A stretch of 54,436 bases of DNA from an uncultured Alphaproteobacteria bacterium (GCA_913031285.1 CAJWEI010000016.1:1-54436); one strand, 5' to 3'; counted from the stretch's first letter, positions 35,942 to 46,157 are shown. The notes: generated from the letters alone by a model not told the origin. Made by a program: numbers and translations.

Positions 35942-36952
35942 ATGCCAATCGTCAATGAACCTAAGCTGATAGCCGGGAATGCGAACCTGACTCTAGCCAA
36001 GGCTATTTCGCGCCGTATGTCGCTCCACAGAGGTCTTAAGGTTGGGTTGGTTGATGCCCGCATCGAGCGTTTTAACGACCAAGAAATTTTTGTCGAAGTC
36101 TATGAAAATGTCCGTGGCGAGGATATGTTCATTATTCAACCGACGTCAAATCCAGCGAATGACAACCTGATGGAATTACTAATTATGGCAGATGCACTCA
36201 AACGGTCTTCCGCGAGGCGAATTACGGCAGTAATTCCTTATTTTGGTTATGCGCGGCAAGACAGACGCTCAAAAGCGCGCACACCTATAAGTGCAAAGCT
36301 AGTTGCAAATATGATTGTTCAGTCTGGTATAGAGCGGGTTTTAACAATGGATTTGCATGCCACTCAGATCCAGGGCTTTTTTGATATTCCGGTCGATAAT
36401 CTTTATGCATCTCCAATATTTAGTTTGGACATTCAGCACCAATTCAAGGACGACCTTGATAACTTAATGATTGTTTCGCCAGATGTCGGCGGCGTTGCGC
36501 GAGCACGTGAGCTAGCAAAACGCCTTGGCGCACCTCTATCGATCGTTGATAAACGTCGTGAAAAAGCCGGCGAAATCGCAGAAATGACTGTAATCGGTAA
36601 TGTTCAGGGAAAGAAATGCCTGATTATTGATGATATTTGTGACACTGCAGGAACCCTATGCAAAGCAGCAGAGGTTATAATGCAAAACGGCGCCTCTGAA
36701 GTGCACGCCTACATTACCCACGGCGTGCTATCTGGTCCTGCCGTTGAAAGGATTTCAAATTCAGTCATGAAATCACTCGTTGTAACCGATTCTATCGAAG
36801 CTAGCGCACTTGTCAAAGACTCCAATAACATCCGCATTGTACCAACCGCGCCTTTGTTTGCGCAGGCTATCCTGAATATTTGGAATGGTACCTCAGTATC
36901 ATCGTTGTTTGATACAGAAACCTTGAGCCCAATTTATGACGGCCACTACTAA
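35942..36952 (+). CDS. prs: Ribose-phosphate pyrophosphokinase
   Basis: A 336-residue PRPP synthetase. Visible motifs are [19 protein letters not shown], the ATP-binding [20 protein letters not shown], and the PRPP-site [20 protein letters not shown]. It supplies PRPP for nucleotide, histidine, tryptophan and NAD synthesis. Divergent from the isomerase gene, convergent with amtB. Full family length; ATG at 35942. Confidence 0.96.
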   Translation: MPIVNEPKLIAGNANLTLAKAISRRMSLHRGLKVGLVDARIERFNDQEIFVEVYENVRGEDMFIIQPTSNPANDNLMELLIMADALKRSSARRITAVIPYFGYARQDRRSKARTPISAKLVANMIVQSGIERVLTMDLHATQIQGFFDIPVDNLYASPIFSLDIQHQFKDDLDNLMIVSPDVGGVARARELAKRLGAPLSIVDKRREKAGEIAEMTVIGNVQGKKCLIIDDICDTAGTLCKAAEVIMQNGASEVHAYITHGVLSGPAVERISNSVMKSLVVTDSIEASALVKDSNNIRIVPTAPLFAQAILNIWNGTSVSSLFDTETLSPIYDGHY

Positions 36953-37052
36953 GTAAAAAGCCTCTTTGTTTCAGCACTTACTTTTTGCGCATAAGGCGCC
37001 TTTTGCCTGCACATTAAAGCAATATAGATTTCATAGCATGGTTTTAATTTGC

Positions 37053-37080
37053 AAAAAAGGCCCAAATGAATGGGCCCTTT
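37053..37080 (-). terminator. Intrinsic terminator of glnK-amtB
   Basis: On the minus strand, stem GGCCCA / TGGGCC with loop TTCATT is followed directly by TTTTTT (37058..37053). It starts about 20 bases after the amtB stop. The stem with a six-T run is a standard factor-independent terminator. Confidence 0.85.
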
Positions 37081-37098
37081 CACTATGTAAAAATGCCT

Positions 37099-38430
37099 TC
37101 AGGAGCTTTTAGAGAAATCCGGATAAGCATCCATGCCCAACTCCGCTTGATCAAGACCCGCAACCTCGTCTTCCTCTGAAACACGAATTCCCATGGTAGC
37201 ATTCAGGATCAACCACACGATCGCAGATGCAATACTCACAAAGATTCCAACAACTACAATGGAATAAACCTGTGTACCAATAGAAGCGTCTGGGTTTGTG
37301 AAAATGACTGCCAGAGTACCCCAGATGCCTGCGAATAAATGTACTGGTATAGCACCAACAACATCGTCAATCTTAAATCGGTCCAGAAGTGGAACACCGT
37401 AAACAACGATCACTCCCCCGATTCCACCGATGATGAGACACCAACCCATAGTTGGGGTTAAAGGTTCTGCAGTAATAGACACTAGCCCAGCTAAAGCACC
37501 ATTAAGAACCATAGTTAAGTCTACTTTACCATAAGAGATTTGCGTCAAGATCGCCGCAGCTATGGCGCCCGAGGCAGCGGCCATGTTAGTGTTTACAAAG
37601 ATACGAGACACATCCGATATATCGCCAATAGAACCCATCGCCAGCTGCGACCCACCATTAAACCCAAACCATCCAAGCCAAAGGATAAATGTCCCTAAAG
37701 TTGCCAAAGCAAGGTTTGATCCAAGAATTGGGTTTACCATGCCGCCAGACCCATATTTTCCCAATCTTGGCCCTAAAATAATAGCTCCAGTCAATGCTGC
37801 CCAGCCGCCCACGGAGTGGACGACTGTCGACCCTGCAAAATCGAGAAAACCACCAGCATCAAGAAAACCTCCTCCCCATTTCCAGCTTGCCTGTATAGGG
37901 TAGATCAGACCAGTTAATATCACTGTGAATATCAGGAATGGCCACAGCTTAATACGCTCAGCTAAGGCACCCGAAACGATCGATGCTGTTGCGGCGCAAA
38001 ACATTAGTTGGAAGAAATAATCAGAGGCAGTAGATGCATAAGTATAATCGTCCACGCCGTCGGCTGCAACGCCGACACCTTCCATCACGGCAACTCCCCA
38101 AACACCTGACAAAATATTCTCGATACCCCAGGAACCTAATGGATACATTAGATTATATCCGATCAAATAATACGCAATACACGCACAGCTAAACAGGCCC
38201 ATATTCTTCGTTAGCTGCATTGTTACATTTTTGGAGCGAACCAAGCCAGCTTCTAACATTGCAAAGCCACAGGCCATAAAAAATACCAAAAAACCGCCTA
38301 TCAGAAAAAGCAGTGTATTCATTATCCAAATTAGATCGGTCGGTACTAATGCAGGCGCATCTTGAGCAAAGCAGACTGACGGTGCAACTAAAACACTTGT
38401 CAATATGCTAAGAACATTTCGTAACTTCAT
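37099..38430 (-). CDS. amtB: Ammonium transporter
   Basis: A 443-residue ammonium channel with signal sequence (about 1-22, ending CFAQ) and eleven membrane helices. The twin pore histidines lie in VVHSVGGWAAL (near 208) and PVHLFAGIWG (near 365). The C-terminal tail EEDEVAGLDQAELGMDAYP is the segment contacted by GlnK. It follows glnK by 28 bases and ends at a strong terminator. Confidence 0.96.
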   Translation of the reverse strand: MKLRNVLSILTSVLVAPSVCFAQDAPALVPTDLIWIMNTLLFLIGGFLVFFMACGFAMLEAGLVRSKNVTMQLTKNMGLFSCACIAYYLIGYNLMYPLGSWGIENILSGVWGVAVMEGVGVAADGVDDYTYASTASDYFFQLMFCAATASIVSGALAERIKLWPFLIFTVILTGLIYPIQASWKWGGGFLDAGGFLDFAGSTVVHSVGGWAALTGAIILGPRLGKYGSGGMVNPILGSNLALATLGTFILWLGWFGFNGGSQLAMGSIGDISDVSRIFVNTNMAAASGAIAAAILTQISYGKVDLTMVLNGALAGLVSITAEPLTPTMGWCLIIGGIGGVIVVYGVPLLDRFKIDDVVGAIPVHLFAGIWGTLAVIFTNPDASIGTQVYSIVVVGIFVSIASAIVWLILNATMGIRVSEEDEVAGLDQAELGMDAYPDFSKSS

Positions 38431-38458
38431 CTTTTTTTTCCTTTGTTGTTAAATGCGA

Positions 38459-38797
38459 TTAAACAGCATCCGCGCCGGTTTCACCGGTGCGCACGCGAAT
38501 AGTTTGCGCCACATCAATTACAAAAATTTTCCCATCGCCAATCTTGCCAGTTTTAGCCGAGGTCTCGATCGCTTTTACAGCTTGATCTGCTAGAGATTCC
38601 TCGACCACAATTTCCAATTTAATCTTTGGGACAAAATTCACCGCGTACTCCGCTCCGCGATAAATTTCGGTATGCCCCGACTGAGCGCCGAAGCCTTTGA
38701 TTTCAGTCACCATCATACCGCTCACTCCAATCTCAGTCAGCGCTTCTCGCACCTCTTCGAGCTTGAATGGCTTGATTGTCGCCATAATCAGTTTCAA
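38459..38797 (-). CDS. glnK: Nitrogen regulatory protein P-II
   Basis: A 112-residue PII protein. T-loop tyrosine Y51 in YRGAEYAVNF is the uridylylation site, and the B-loop is KTGKIGDGKIFV near 84-95. It senses 2-oxoglutarate and ATP/ADP and blocks AmtB under nitrogen sufficiency. The amtB linkage makes it GlnK rather than GlnB. An NtrC-like palindrome lies upstream. Confidence 0.95.
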   Translation of the reverse strand: MKLIMATIKPFKLEEVREALTEIGVSGMMVTEIKGFGAQSGHTEIYRGAEYAVNFVPKIKLEIVVEESLADQAVKAIETSAKTGKIGDGKIFVIDVAQTIRVRTGETGADAV

Positions 38798-38911
38798 CGT
38801 GTTTTCCTTTTATTTGTGTCAAAAATCTATTTCTTTTCCGCAAACATAAAACGCTGCATTCCCCTTGAAAGGAATGTTTAAGTGGGAAAAGTAATGATCT
38901 TTATCATATTT

Positions 38912-38930
38912 TGTGCATAATTTTTGCGCA
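38912..38930 (-). promoter_or_regulatory. NtrC-like palindrome upstream of glnK
   Basis: The minus strand reads TGCGCAAAAATTATGCACA, an imperfect inverted repeat with TGC...GCA half-sites spaced as in NtrC sites (TGCAC...GTGCA type). It is about 115 bases before the glnK start, a typical distance. Nitrogen control of glnK-amtB by NtrC is well known; whether this site is used is inferred. No clear -24/-12 element was seen. Confidence 0.4.
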
Positions 38931-39053
38931 TATTACATATGAAGCCTATTTTTTAATCGCAAATATAACGATTTGAGTTCCTTCGACCTCTAAACAAACT
39001 CTTCAGAAACAGCTATGGTTCGAAGAGTTAAATCCGCTCCAAAGTAGGGCAAC

Positions 39054-41198
39054 ATGTCTGGTAGAAAGAAATCATCACCAAAATTGGTAGCAGAAAACCG
39101 CTATAGCAGCGGAAAAGAGAAACAAATAAAACGTTCTCAAAAACGCCAAAAGAAAGTTCCTGTTATTGAGGAGCCCGTAAAGCAAGGCAATATTTTTTCG
39201 CGCACAATCAGATGGATTATTCGCGCGATTTTTAAGCTGATGTGGAGGTTTATTTGGCGGGGCGCACTTATCGTTTCCACAATGATAGCAATCGGGATCG
39301 GTTTCTTTTATCTTGAGCTTCCTAAACCCGAAGCCCTTTTGGATGGACGCGCGCGCGGATCGGTAACTTTGCTGGACCACAAAAATGATGTCTTTGCATG
39401 GAGAGGAGACCAATTTGGTGGCGCAATTGACTCAAAATCAGTTTCACAACATTTACACAACGCAATTATTGCGACGGAAGATAAGCGTTTCTACAGCCAT
39501 TTTGGGCTAAGCCCTCGCGGCATTGCAAGCGCGGTCCGCATCAACCTTATCGAAGGCCGCGGACCGCTTTCTGGTCATGGGGGATCCACAATAACCCAAC
39601 AATCAGCCAAGCTTTTATGTCTTGGTGTTCCATTCGATGCTCGCCAATGGAAAACTGAAAGAGACTACGAAGGCGATTGCCGAGAAGGATCTCTCTGGCG
39701 CAAACTAAAAGAGGCCGCCTATTCGGTAGCAATGGAAATGCGATACTCAAAAGAGGAAATCCTGACCATCTATCTAAATCGCGCTTTTTTAGGGGCGGGC
39801 GCACGCGGATTTGAAGCCGCAGCTCAAAGGTATTTTGGAAAATCTGCATCCGATGTTTCTATTTCAGAAGCCGCGATGCTTGCCGGTCTGCTTGTCGCCC
39901 CATCCAGATATGCTCCAACAAATAATTTAACGCGCTCGCAGGATCGCGCACAGTTGATTATTGGTCTAATGGAGGAGCAGAATTTCTTGAGCCCTGAAGA
40001 GGCCACCCATGCGCGCGCAAACCCAGCCGCTCTTTCGGCCGCAGCACAAGCAAAATCTGGTGGATATTTCGCGGATTGGGTCATGCAATCAGGCCCATCA
40101 TTTTTTACGCGGAATACAACTGAAGATGTGATCATCAAAACCACTCTAGATCAATCTATTCAGAAAGCTGCAGAAGATAGTTTAAATTTCGTATTTGAAA
40201 ATCAAGTGCGAGAAGGATCAAAAGCCCAAGTTGCCATCGTCGTAATGTCGGCAGATGGCGCAGTTCGCGCAATGGTTGGTGGACGCAAAAGCATCGTCTC
40301 GGGTGCATTCAATCGAGCGTCCCAAGCATTGCGACAGACTGGTTCAGCATTCAAGCCTTTCGTCTACGCCGCTGCTTTTGAGATGGGTTACAAACCTTAT
40401 GATCTGGTAGATGATACGCCCCTGACACTGGAGATCCCCGGTTCTGGATCATGGAGTCCCAAAAATTATAGTGGTGAATTTAAAGGTACTGTGACACTGG
40501 TGGATGCCTTTAAGGACTCGTTAAATATTCCTGCAGTGCGATTGTCTGAAGCAATAGGGCGCGATACTGTGCGTAATGTCGCTGCGGGCTTTGGTCTGGG
40601 TACAGATCTTGCAAAAGGACCAGCAATTGCCCTAGGCGCTTCAGAGTCAACATTGATTGAGATGACTGGTGCTTATGCGGGTATTTTGAATGGGGGGTCT
40701 TCAGTAACGCCCTACGGCTTACAAGAACTCCGGTTTTTAGGCGAAAAAACGCCTGTTATGGGAGCCAGCGGTGGTATTGGCAAACGCATTGTCCAAGAAA
40801 AAGCTGCGATGCAGCTTATGTTTTTAATGCAACAAGTCGTTTTATCCGGGACTGGTCACCGAGCTGCCATGCGCGATTGGGAAGTTGCCGGGAAAACCGG
40901 AACAACGCAAGCTGCACGGGACGCTTGGTTCATCGGCTTTACCGCAGATTATGTTACCGGTGTTTGGATGGGCTATGACAATAATACACCACTTAGCGGG
41001 GTTACCGGCGGAGGGCTTCCTGCAGATATATGGAAGGAAATCATGGTGCGTATACATGACAATGACGCTCCAAAACAACTTCCAATTAATCTATCCAACA
41101 CGCAAAACAACAAGAAATTTCGGGGGCTTCAGCATGAAATACAGTCACCAAGAAATCCGATTGAAAAACTTTTAATGAAGCTTATCGGTTTAAACTAA
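39054..41198 (+). CDS. Class A penicillin-binding protein (PBP1A/1C-like)
   Basis: A 714-residue bifunctional peptidoglycan synthase. A basic N-terminus precedes a membrane anchor (about 65-85). The GT51 domain carries IIATEDKRFYSHFGLSP (about 140-156), GGSTITQQSAKLL and ILTIYLNRAFLGAGARGFEAA. The transpeptidase domain has the catalytic serine in TGSAFKPFVYA near 444, DSLN near 484, and GKTGTTQAARDAWFIGFT near 616-633. Shorter than E. coli PBP1A because the OB-like insert is missing. The stop codon abuts the convergent mlaC stop with no base between. Confidence 0.93.
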   Translation: MSGRKKSSPKLVAENRYSSGKEKQIKRSQKRQKKVPVIEEPVKQGNIFSRTIRWIIRAIFKLMWRFIWRGALIVSTMIAIGIGFFYLELPKPEALLDGRARGSVTLLDHKNDVFAWRGDQFGGAIDSKSVSQHLHNAIIATEDKRFYSHFGLSPRGIASAVRINLIEGRGPLSGHGGSTITQQSAKLLCLGVPFDARQWKTERDYEGDCREGSLWRKLKEAAYSVAMEMRYSKEEILTIYLNRAFLGAGARGFEAAAQRYFGKSASDVSISEAAMLAGLLVAPSRYAPTNNLTRSQDRAQLIIGLMEEQNFLSPEEATHARANPAALSAAAQAKSGGYFADWVMQSGPSFFTRNTTEDVIIKTTLDQSIQKAAEDSLNFVFENQVREGSKAQVAIVVMSADGAVRAMVGGRKSIVSGAFNRASQALRQTGSAFKPFVYAAAFEMGYKPYDLVDDTPLTLEIPGSGSWSPKNYSGEFKGTVTLVDAFKDSLNIPAVRLSEAIGRDTVRNVAAGFGLGTDLAKGPAIALGASESTLIEMTGAYAGILNGGSSVTPYGLQELRFLGEKTPVMGASGGIGKRIVQEKAAMQLMFLMQQVVLSGTGHRAAMRDWEVAGKTGTTQAARDAWFIGFTADYVTGVWMGYDNNTPLSGVTGGGLPADIWKEIMVRIHDNDAPKQLPINLSNTQNNKKFRGLQHEIQSPRNPIEKLLMKLIGLN

Positions 41199-41819
41199 TC
41201 ATAAAGATGCCCGTAGTTTCGTGATCGTCGCCTGGATATCACCACCATTGCGGTCCATCAGCGCTCCAATCTCACTTCTTTCGGTCAAAAGTAAATTTAT
41301 GCCTTCTACATAAATATTGAAAAATAAGGGCTCTCCAGATCTGTCGGAAACTAGAAAGATAAGTTCCAAAGGGTCTTTGTTTTTAATTAATGCTCTCGCC
41401 TTGACCTCAAAAAACTGTTTTACTTTTCGGGACGATTTAATATCTATTTGTCCACCGATAAATTCGCGAAAACGCGATCCATACTTGTGCGATATATAAA
41501 CCTTAAAGGCTTTTGTGAAGCTTTTCATATTATCTTCCGAAAGGCTTCTTCCTTCGCGCCCTAGAGCGTAGCGCGCAATTGTGTTTACGTCGCCAAAACT
41601 ATCAAAAAAATCTTCAAAACTGCGCATCATCGACTTTTCGTTTTTCCCTGACGAAATGATCTTGTTTATCTCTGATATTGCACGCAAAACAAGGTCAGTC
41701 GCTTGAACGGTTGTCATGGCAAACGCCGTTGAGGGCATAATCAAAGTATACGCAATCGAACTAAGTAAAATTCTTCGATTTAAAGTATTCTCATTCAAAT
41801 ATCTCTTCATAGGGATCAA
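41199..41819 (-). CDS. MlaC-like phospholipid-binding periplasmic protein
   Basis: A 206-residue exported protein with signal sequence (about 16-35, ending TAFA) and the MlaC/Ttg2D pattern FFDSFGDVNTIARYALGREGR and FTKAFKVYISHKYGSRF. It carries phospholipid between MlaA at the outer membrane and an MlaFEDB-type inner-membrane transporter. The gene overlaps the mlaA stop by 29 bases, so the pair is coupled; the transporter itself is not in the window. Confidence 0.9.
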   Translation of the reverse strand: MIPMKRYLNENTLNRRILLSSIAYTLIMPSTAFAMTTVQATDLVLRAISEINKIISSGKNEKSMMRSFEDFFDSFGDVNTIARYALGREGRSLSEDNMKSFTKAFKVYISHKYGSRFREFIGGQIDIKSSRKVKQFFEVKARALIKNKDPLELIFLVSDRSGEPLFFNIYVEGINLLLTERSEIGALMDRNGGDIQATITKLRASL

Positions 41820-42531
41820 AATAGTCTTCCTCCTGAGGCCCGTCTAACTCAAATCGCCGAGCTTGCAAATACATTAATTTTGTCTGTACGTAGCTGTCGG
41901 CACTTCCGTAGAGAACCGAGTCAAATATCTCAGTGAAACCTGCGCGATTACCTAATACGTCGGCAACCTTTACGCCATAAGTGAAGGCGCGAGCCTCGGC
42001 TGTCAAAACGCGTCCTACCGGATCAATAGTCAAATCACCAAAAATACCAAAAGTGTCGCGCCCTGTTGAAGGCCCTAGAAACGGCAAGACTAGAAAAGGA
42101 CCCTCTTGTACACCCCACAAATGCAGCGTTTGGCCAAAGTCTGCTCTCTCAGCTTGAATATCCAATACCTCCGACGGGCGCATAATCCCACCGACACCAA
42201 CAGTAGAGTTCAGAGCAAATTTCGCCGTATTCTTAACTCCACTTTCTAAATCTCCCTGCAACAAATTATTGGCTACATCTCCAGGAGTTGATAAATTTTC
42301 CGCAACGCTGGAAATAACAACTCGGAGACGTTCCGGCACGTAGCCTGCATAGGTCATCGCAAGAGGTCGAAGTAAATTCTTGTCCAAAGCTTTGTTAAAC
42401 TCATTGGCTTTGCGGTTGAAACCTTCAAGAGGGTCGTCATTTTCACCCTGACTAACCGAGCTACATGCCGTGGTAACCAACATCAAACTCAAACAAAGGA
42501 TCAAACAAAGTGAACCTCGACCGTATACCAT
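41791..42531 (-). CDS. mlaA: MlaA/VacJ-family outer-membrane lipoprotein
   Basis: A 246-residue lipoprotein. The lipobox is LVTTAC with lipidated C23. The body shows DDPLEGFNRKANEFN (about 31-45), VVISSVAENLSTPGDVANNLLQGD (70-93) and GPSTGRDTFGIFGDLTIDP, all typical of MlaA, which removes misplaced phospholipids from the outer leaflet. First of the mlaA-mlaC pair. Confidence 0.94.
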   Translation of the reverse strand: MVYGRGSLCLILCLSLMLVTTACSSVSQGENDDPLEGFNRKANEFNKALDKNLLRPLAMTYAGYVPERLRVVISSVAENLSTPGDVANNLLQGDLESGVKNTAKFALNSTVGVGGIMRPSEVLDIQAERADFGQTLHLWGVQEGPFLVLPFLGPSTGRDTFGIFGDLTIDPVGRVLTAEARAFTYGVKVADVLGNRAGFTEIFDSVLYGSADSYVQTKLMYLQARRFELDGPQEEDYFDPYEEIFE

Positions 42532-42894
42532 CTCAAGAAAGACCCTGCAATATAAGCTCGTCCATAGTGTGCATCATTAATCCCGCGCACATTAAAAAAT
42601 TATATAAAGGAGGTAAAGTAATTTTAGAGTAGCGCTGAACTCGTTTGAAATAATTTTTGGATAAAATCTTCACTAGGTTTCACTAAAATTATATTAAAAC
42701 TGCTTAGGTCTGGTTAAGTCTATGGGAGCAGCTGCCCAGAATTAAGAGGGGTGTGCAAAGACGGTCGTACATTACTTTTTTTGGTCGATCGGTATTCTCA
42801 GTTTTTGCCAAAGCGTTATGCGAAGGCTCAATACCCTCTTTAAGATAGGATACAATCCAGCTAAAGTCTTGGAAACTTTAAGGAGTATTCATCC
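42532..42894. other. Divergent intergenic region, no gene supported
   Basis: About 360 bases between mlaA and ridA starts. It must hold promoters for both. AAGGAG stands 9 bases before the ridA start. A palindrome-like GCAGCTGC lies at about 42728-42735. No open frame with coding character. Confidence 0.5.
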
Positions 42895-43359
42895 ATGTCA
42901 GGAAATTTTGAGACTAAACTGCAAGATCTCGGCATAAAGCTTCCAGAAGCGCCAGTCCCCGCAGCAAATTATGTACCCTTTGTTCAGGTAGGTGACATAG
43001 TGTATGTATCAGGACAGATTTCGGCTAGCCAAGGAGGACTTATGAAAGGTAAGCTTGGCGATAATATGACAACTGAAGAGGGCGCTGAGGCTGCAAAGGT
43101 TTGTGCGATTAATCTATTAGCTCAAGTCAAGGTAGCTTGTGGCGGGGACCTCGACCGTCTGACCCGCGTGGTGAAGCTTACAGGCTTTGTGAATTCAACG
43201 CCCGATTACACCGAGCAACCCCAAGTCATAAATGGTGCCTCAAATTTCATTGGAGAAGCATTGGGTGATGTGGGTAAACATGCGCGTGCAGCCGTTTCTG
43301 CTGCTGCTTTACCCTTTGGCGTTGCCGTTGAGATTGAAGGGATATTTCAGATCGCATGA
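42895..43359 (+). CDS. RidA-family enamine/imine deaminase
   Basis: A 154-residue YjgF/YER057c/UK114-family protein of the longer subtype. YVSGQIS (about 41-47) and the catalytic arginine in KHARAAVSAAALPFGVAVEIE near 130 are present. RidA removes reactive enamine intermediates formed by PLP enzymes. The stop overlaps the ATG of the dead GDPD gene (ATGA), so an operon once existed. Confidence 0.93.
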   Translation: MSGNFETKLQDLGIKLPEAPVPAANYVPFVQVGDIVYVSGQISASQGGLMKGKLGDNMTTEEGAEAAKVCAINLLAQVKVACGGDLDRLTRVVKLTGFVNSTPDYTEQPQVINGASNFIGEALGDVGKHARAAVSAAALPFGVAVEIEGIFQIA

Positions 43360-44059
43360 AGACGGCACTTTTCTAAGCCTTCTTAGCTCCAGCAATTGGA
43401 CATCGCGGACTTAATAATGCGAACGAGAATTGCTATGAAAGCAGCCTTTCGACTGTCTTTGGCGAAATCAAGGCCGGGTACGGCGTTGAGATTGATCTTT
43501 AACTTTCATCAGATAGCTGTCCGACAGTATTTCGTGATGAAATACTGGACAGGATGACATCACAAAGTGGGTCGATATCGCAATTACCCGGGAAAGAGCT
43601 GAAACAAAACTTAGCCGATAGAAAAGATAAAATCATGCAGCTAAGCACTTTGTTTTCGCATGTCTCGCCGCGCGCAAAATTGCTAATTGAACTTAAAGAT
43701 CAAAGCGGCTCCTTGGGGCCCACAACTGGTATACTTGAAAAGGCAGTCACGCAGGCACTAGAAGGTTATGAGGGACCAGTGGCCGTCGTGTTTTTTAGCC
43801 CTGCAACGTTAAAAGCTATGGCCAGACGCCAAAATCCGAAAAATTTCACCAATTGCGTAGTCTTAACGATTATGATGCGATTCAAGCATCCTTTTTAAGC
43901 CACGATCACAAAGCTTTAGCATCTAAAAGCCTTTTTGAGATTAAAACCAGCAGAGATCCCATTTTATTTTGGACCATTAAAACCTCTGTAGTAGAAAGTG
44001 CCGCACGGGTAATAGCAGAAAATATTAACTTCGAAAACTACCTGCCAGATCACTATTGA
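43356..44059 (+). pseudogene. Broken glycerophosphodiester phosphodiesterase gene
   Basis: A GDPD-family gene begins at ATG 43356 but has TAA at codon 7 (43374-43376). The same frame then shows IGHRGLNNANEN, the catalytic HRG motif, and EIKAGYGVEIDL, then TAA at 43500-43502 where the family expects glutamine (CAA to TAA). It continues with TVFRDEILDRMTSQSG and LLIELKDQSG, then needs a frameshift near 43850 to read LFWTIKTSVVESAARVIAEN up to the normal stop at 44059. Two stops and one shift make it a clear pseudogene. The ATGA overlap with ridA is preserved. Confidence 0.9.
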
Positions 44060-44106
44060 TTAATCCGAGCAATACCCCAAATCTATCAGAGTGATGGAGT
44101 TTAAGT

Positions 44107-45294
44107 ATGAGCGATCAAACGCTTAAATTGGAAATTATGCCGTCCTTGGCAAATGTGCATCAAAAAGACTGGGACAGTTGTGCCTGCCCTGAGGTGTCTG
44201 ACGGAGGGCGACCAAATGATCCGTTCACGACCTATCGGTTTTTAAAAGCCCTAGAAGATAGTGGGTCAGTTGGCACAGGTACTGGTTGGGACCCATGCTA
44301 CATGATGGCCTATCAAGGCAACGAGCTGATTGGTTGCGCCCCAATGTATCGTAAAATGCACTCGCAAGGTGAATACATTTTCGATCATAATTGGGCGCAC
44401 GCCTATGAGCGCGCAGGGGGAGTGTACTATCCAAAATTGCAAATCGCAGTTCCGTTTACTCCGGCAACAGGGCGACGGTTTTTAGTAAAACCCCATGTCG
44501 AAAATATCGCTAGACAGGCAATGATCCAAGGTGCAATGCAATTCGGTACACAAAATAAAATGTCATCTCTTCATGTCACTTTTTGCACCGAGAGAGAGTG
44601 TGTGCTTGCGCAAAGCTCTAAATTTCTGGCTCGTATAACGCAGCAGTTCCACTGGGAGAACAACGGTTATAAAACCTTTGATCAGTTTCTGACCACCCTC
44701 TCGTCAAGAAAGCGCAAAAATATCCGCAAGGAACGCGCACGAGCAGCCAGTTTTGGCGGAGAGATCATGACCTTGACTGGAGATCAAATTCAACCCGAAC
44801 ACTGGGAAGCCTTTTGGATATTTTATCAGGATACCGGAGCACGAAAATGGGGCAAACCCTATTTAACACGACGCTTTTTTGATCTTGCTCAGGAACATTT
44901 GCGCGATCAGATCGCTTTGGTCATGGCCAAGCGCGAGGGACGCTATGTTGCAGGAGCCTTAAATTTCATTGGACGAAATGCACTTTATGGACGCTATTGG
45001 GGTTGTGTGGAAGCTCATCCCTGTCTGCATTTTGAAGTTTGTTATTATCGGGCAATAGATTTTGCCATTGCGCAACATCTTGACTGCGTCGAGGCTGGCG
45101 CTCAAGGTGAGCATAAAATTGCCCGTGGATACATGCCGCGTGAAACCCATTCATTGCACTGGATAGCTGATGCGGGGTTTCAAGATGCTCTCTCTCATTA
45201 CCTTATCGCCGAAAGAAAGGCTGTTACAGAAGATATTGAAATACTTACAAACTATGGACCATTTCGTAAAGTAACCGTGGAGGAACAAGAATGA
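44107..45294 (+). CDS. FemAB-like GNAT-fold protein (DUF482)
   Basis: A 395-residue protein of the PF04339 'peptidogalycan biosynthesis' family. Visible are the N-terminal GNAT half around [19 protein letters not shown], the [22 protein letters not shown] segment, and [15 protein letters not shown] followed by the second GNAT half with YFDLAQ-type and RYWGC elements. The family probably transfers an acyl or aminoacyl group; its substrate is unknown. Start ATG at 44107; the stop overlaps phhB by 4 bases. Confidence 0.9.
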   Translation: MSDQTLKLEIMPSLANVHQKDWDSCACPEVSDGGRPNDPFTTYRFLKALEDSGSVGTGTGWDPCYMMAYQGNELIGCAPMYRKMHSQGEYIFDHNWAHAYERAGGVYYPKLQIAVPFTPATGRRFLVKPHVENIARQAMIQGAMQFGTQNKMSSLHVTFCTERECVLAQSSKFLARITQQFHWENNGYKTFDQFLTTLSSRKRKNIRKERARAASFGGEIMTLTGDQIQPEHWEAFWIFYQDTGARKWGKPYLTRRFFDLAQEHLRDQIALVMAKREGRYVAGALNFIGRNALYGRYWGCVEAHPCLHFEVCYYRAIDFAIAQHLDCVEAGAQGEHKIARGYMPRETHSLHWIADAGFQDALSHYLIAERKAVTEDIEILTNYGPFRKVTVEEQE

Positions 45295-45587
45295 ACAAAA
45301 AATTGACACCCCAAGAGCGCGATACAGATCTTGCTGCTCTTATTGAGAATGGTTGGTCAATGGTCGAAGAGCGAGACGCCATCTTTAAGCGCTTTAAGTT
45401 TACGTCTTTTATTGAGGCTTTTGGCTGGATGACCACTGCGGCTCTTTGCGCCGAAAAGATGAGCCATCACCCTGAATGGTTAAATGTCTATAATCGCGTA
45501 GAAGTGACACTGACGACGCATGATTTAGATGGACTAAGTGGCCTAGATATTACGCTGGCTCAGAAAATGGATCAAGTCGCAGCTTAA
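45291..45587 (+). CDS. phhB: 4a-hydroxytetrahydrobiopterin dehydratase
   Basis: A 98-residue pterin-4a-carbinolamine dehydratase with the signature [20 protein letters not shown] (histidines near 62-63). It recycles the pterin cofactor used by phenylalanine hydroxylase or acts in other pterin reactions. ATGA overlap with the FemAB-like gene. The stop is 3 bases from that of the convergent peroxiredoxin gene. Confidence 0.94.
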   Translation: MNKKLTPQERDTDLAALIENGWSMVEERDAIFKRFKFTSFIEAFGWMTTAALCAEKMSHHPEWLNVYNRVEVTLTTHDLDGLSGLDITLAQKMDQVAA

Positions 45588-45590
45588 TGT

Positions 45591-46076
45591 CTAAATCTGA
45601 TCCAGCAAATGATCTGCACCGGAAGTTTTAATCCGGCTACGGGACTCTTCCAAAAGAAAATTGGTTACAACGCCATCCTCTGCGATAAGTGCATAGCGAA
45701 CAGAACGATTGTAAAAGCCAATCAGCGGCGCATCAAAGGTCATTTTGACGGCCTTTGAAAACGCCGCAGACGAGTCAGCAATGACTGTAATTCCAGCTGC
45801 AAAGGCGCCAGATTGTTTTGCCCACTCTCTGGAAACGAAAATGTCGTTTACGGTTAAAACAATTACCTCTTCAATACCTTTTTCTCTCAAAGCTTTCGTA
45901 TGGCTGATAATATTTGGCATATGTGAGAATGCACAGGTGCTACTGAATGCGCCTGGCATTGCGAAAATTGCAATTTTTTTTCCATCCAACCGCGCTGACA
46001 TTTGGATTTCTTCATGCTTGTCGTGTTCGATTAATAAAACACTCGCTTCAGGTAGACAATCACCAACCTTAATCAT
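45591..46076 (-). CDS. Peroxiredoxin (Prx5 group)
   Basis: A 161-residue thiol peroxidase. The peroxidatic cysteine is C48 in MPGAFSSTCAFSHMP; the usual P-x-x-x-T-x-x-C has S45 in place of threonine. The C-terminal signature MTFDAPLIGFYNRSVRYALI is typical of Prx5, and no resolving cysteine occurs beyond C48 in the C-terminal part, so it probably uses glutathione or an external thiol. Monocistronic between convergent phhB and divergent reductase. Confidence 0.94.
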   Translation of the reverse strand: MIKVGDCLPEASVLLIEHDKHEEIQMSARLDGKKIAIFAMPGAFSSTCAFSHMPNIISHTKALREKGIEEVIVLTVNDIFVSREWAKQSGAFAAGITVIADSSAAFSKAVKMTFDAPLIGFYNRSVRYALIAEDGVVTNFLLEESRSRIKTSGADHLLDQI

Positions 46077-46157
46077 TTAAAAGTTTCCTCAATTGCATTT
46101 GCATGTCAAAATAGTATAAAGAATCTAACAACAAGAGCCATAGAATTCGGACAAATT

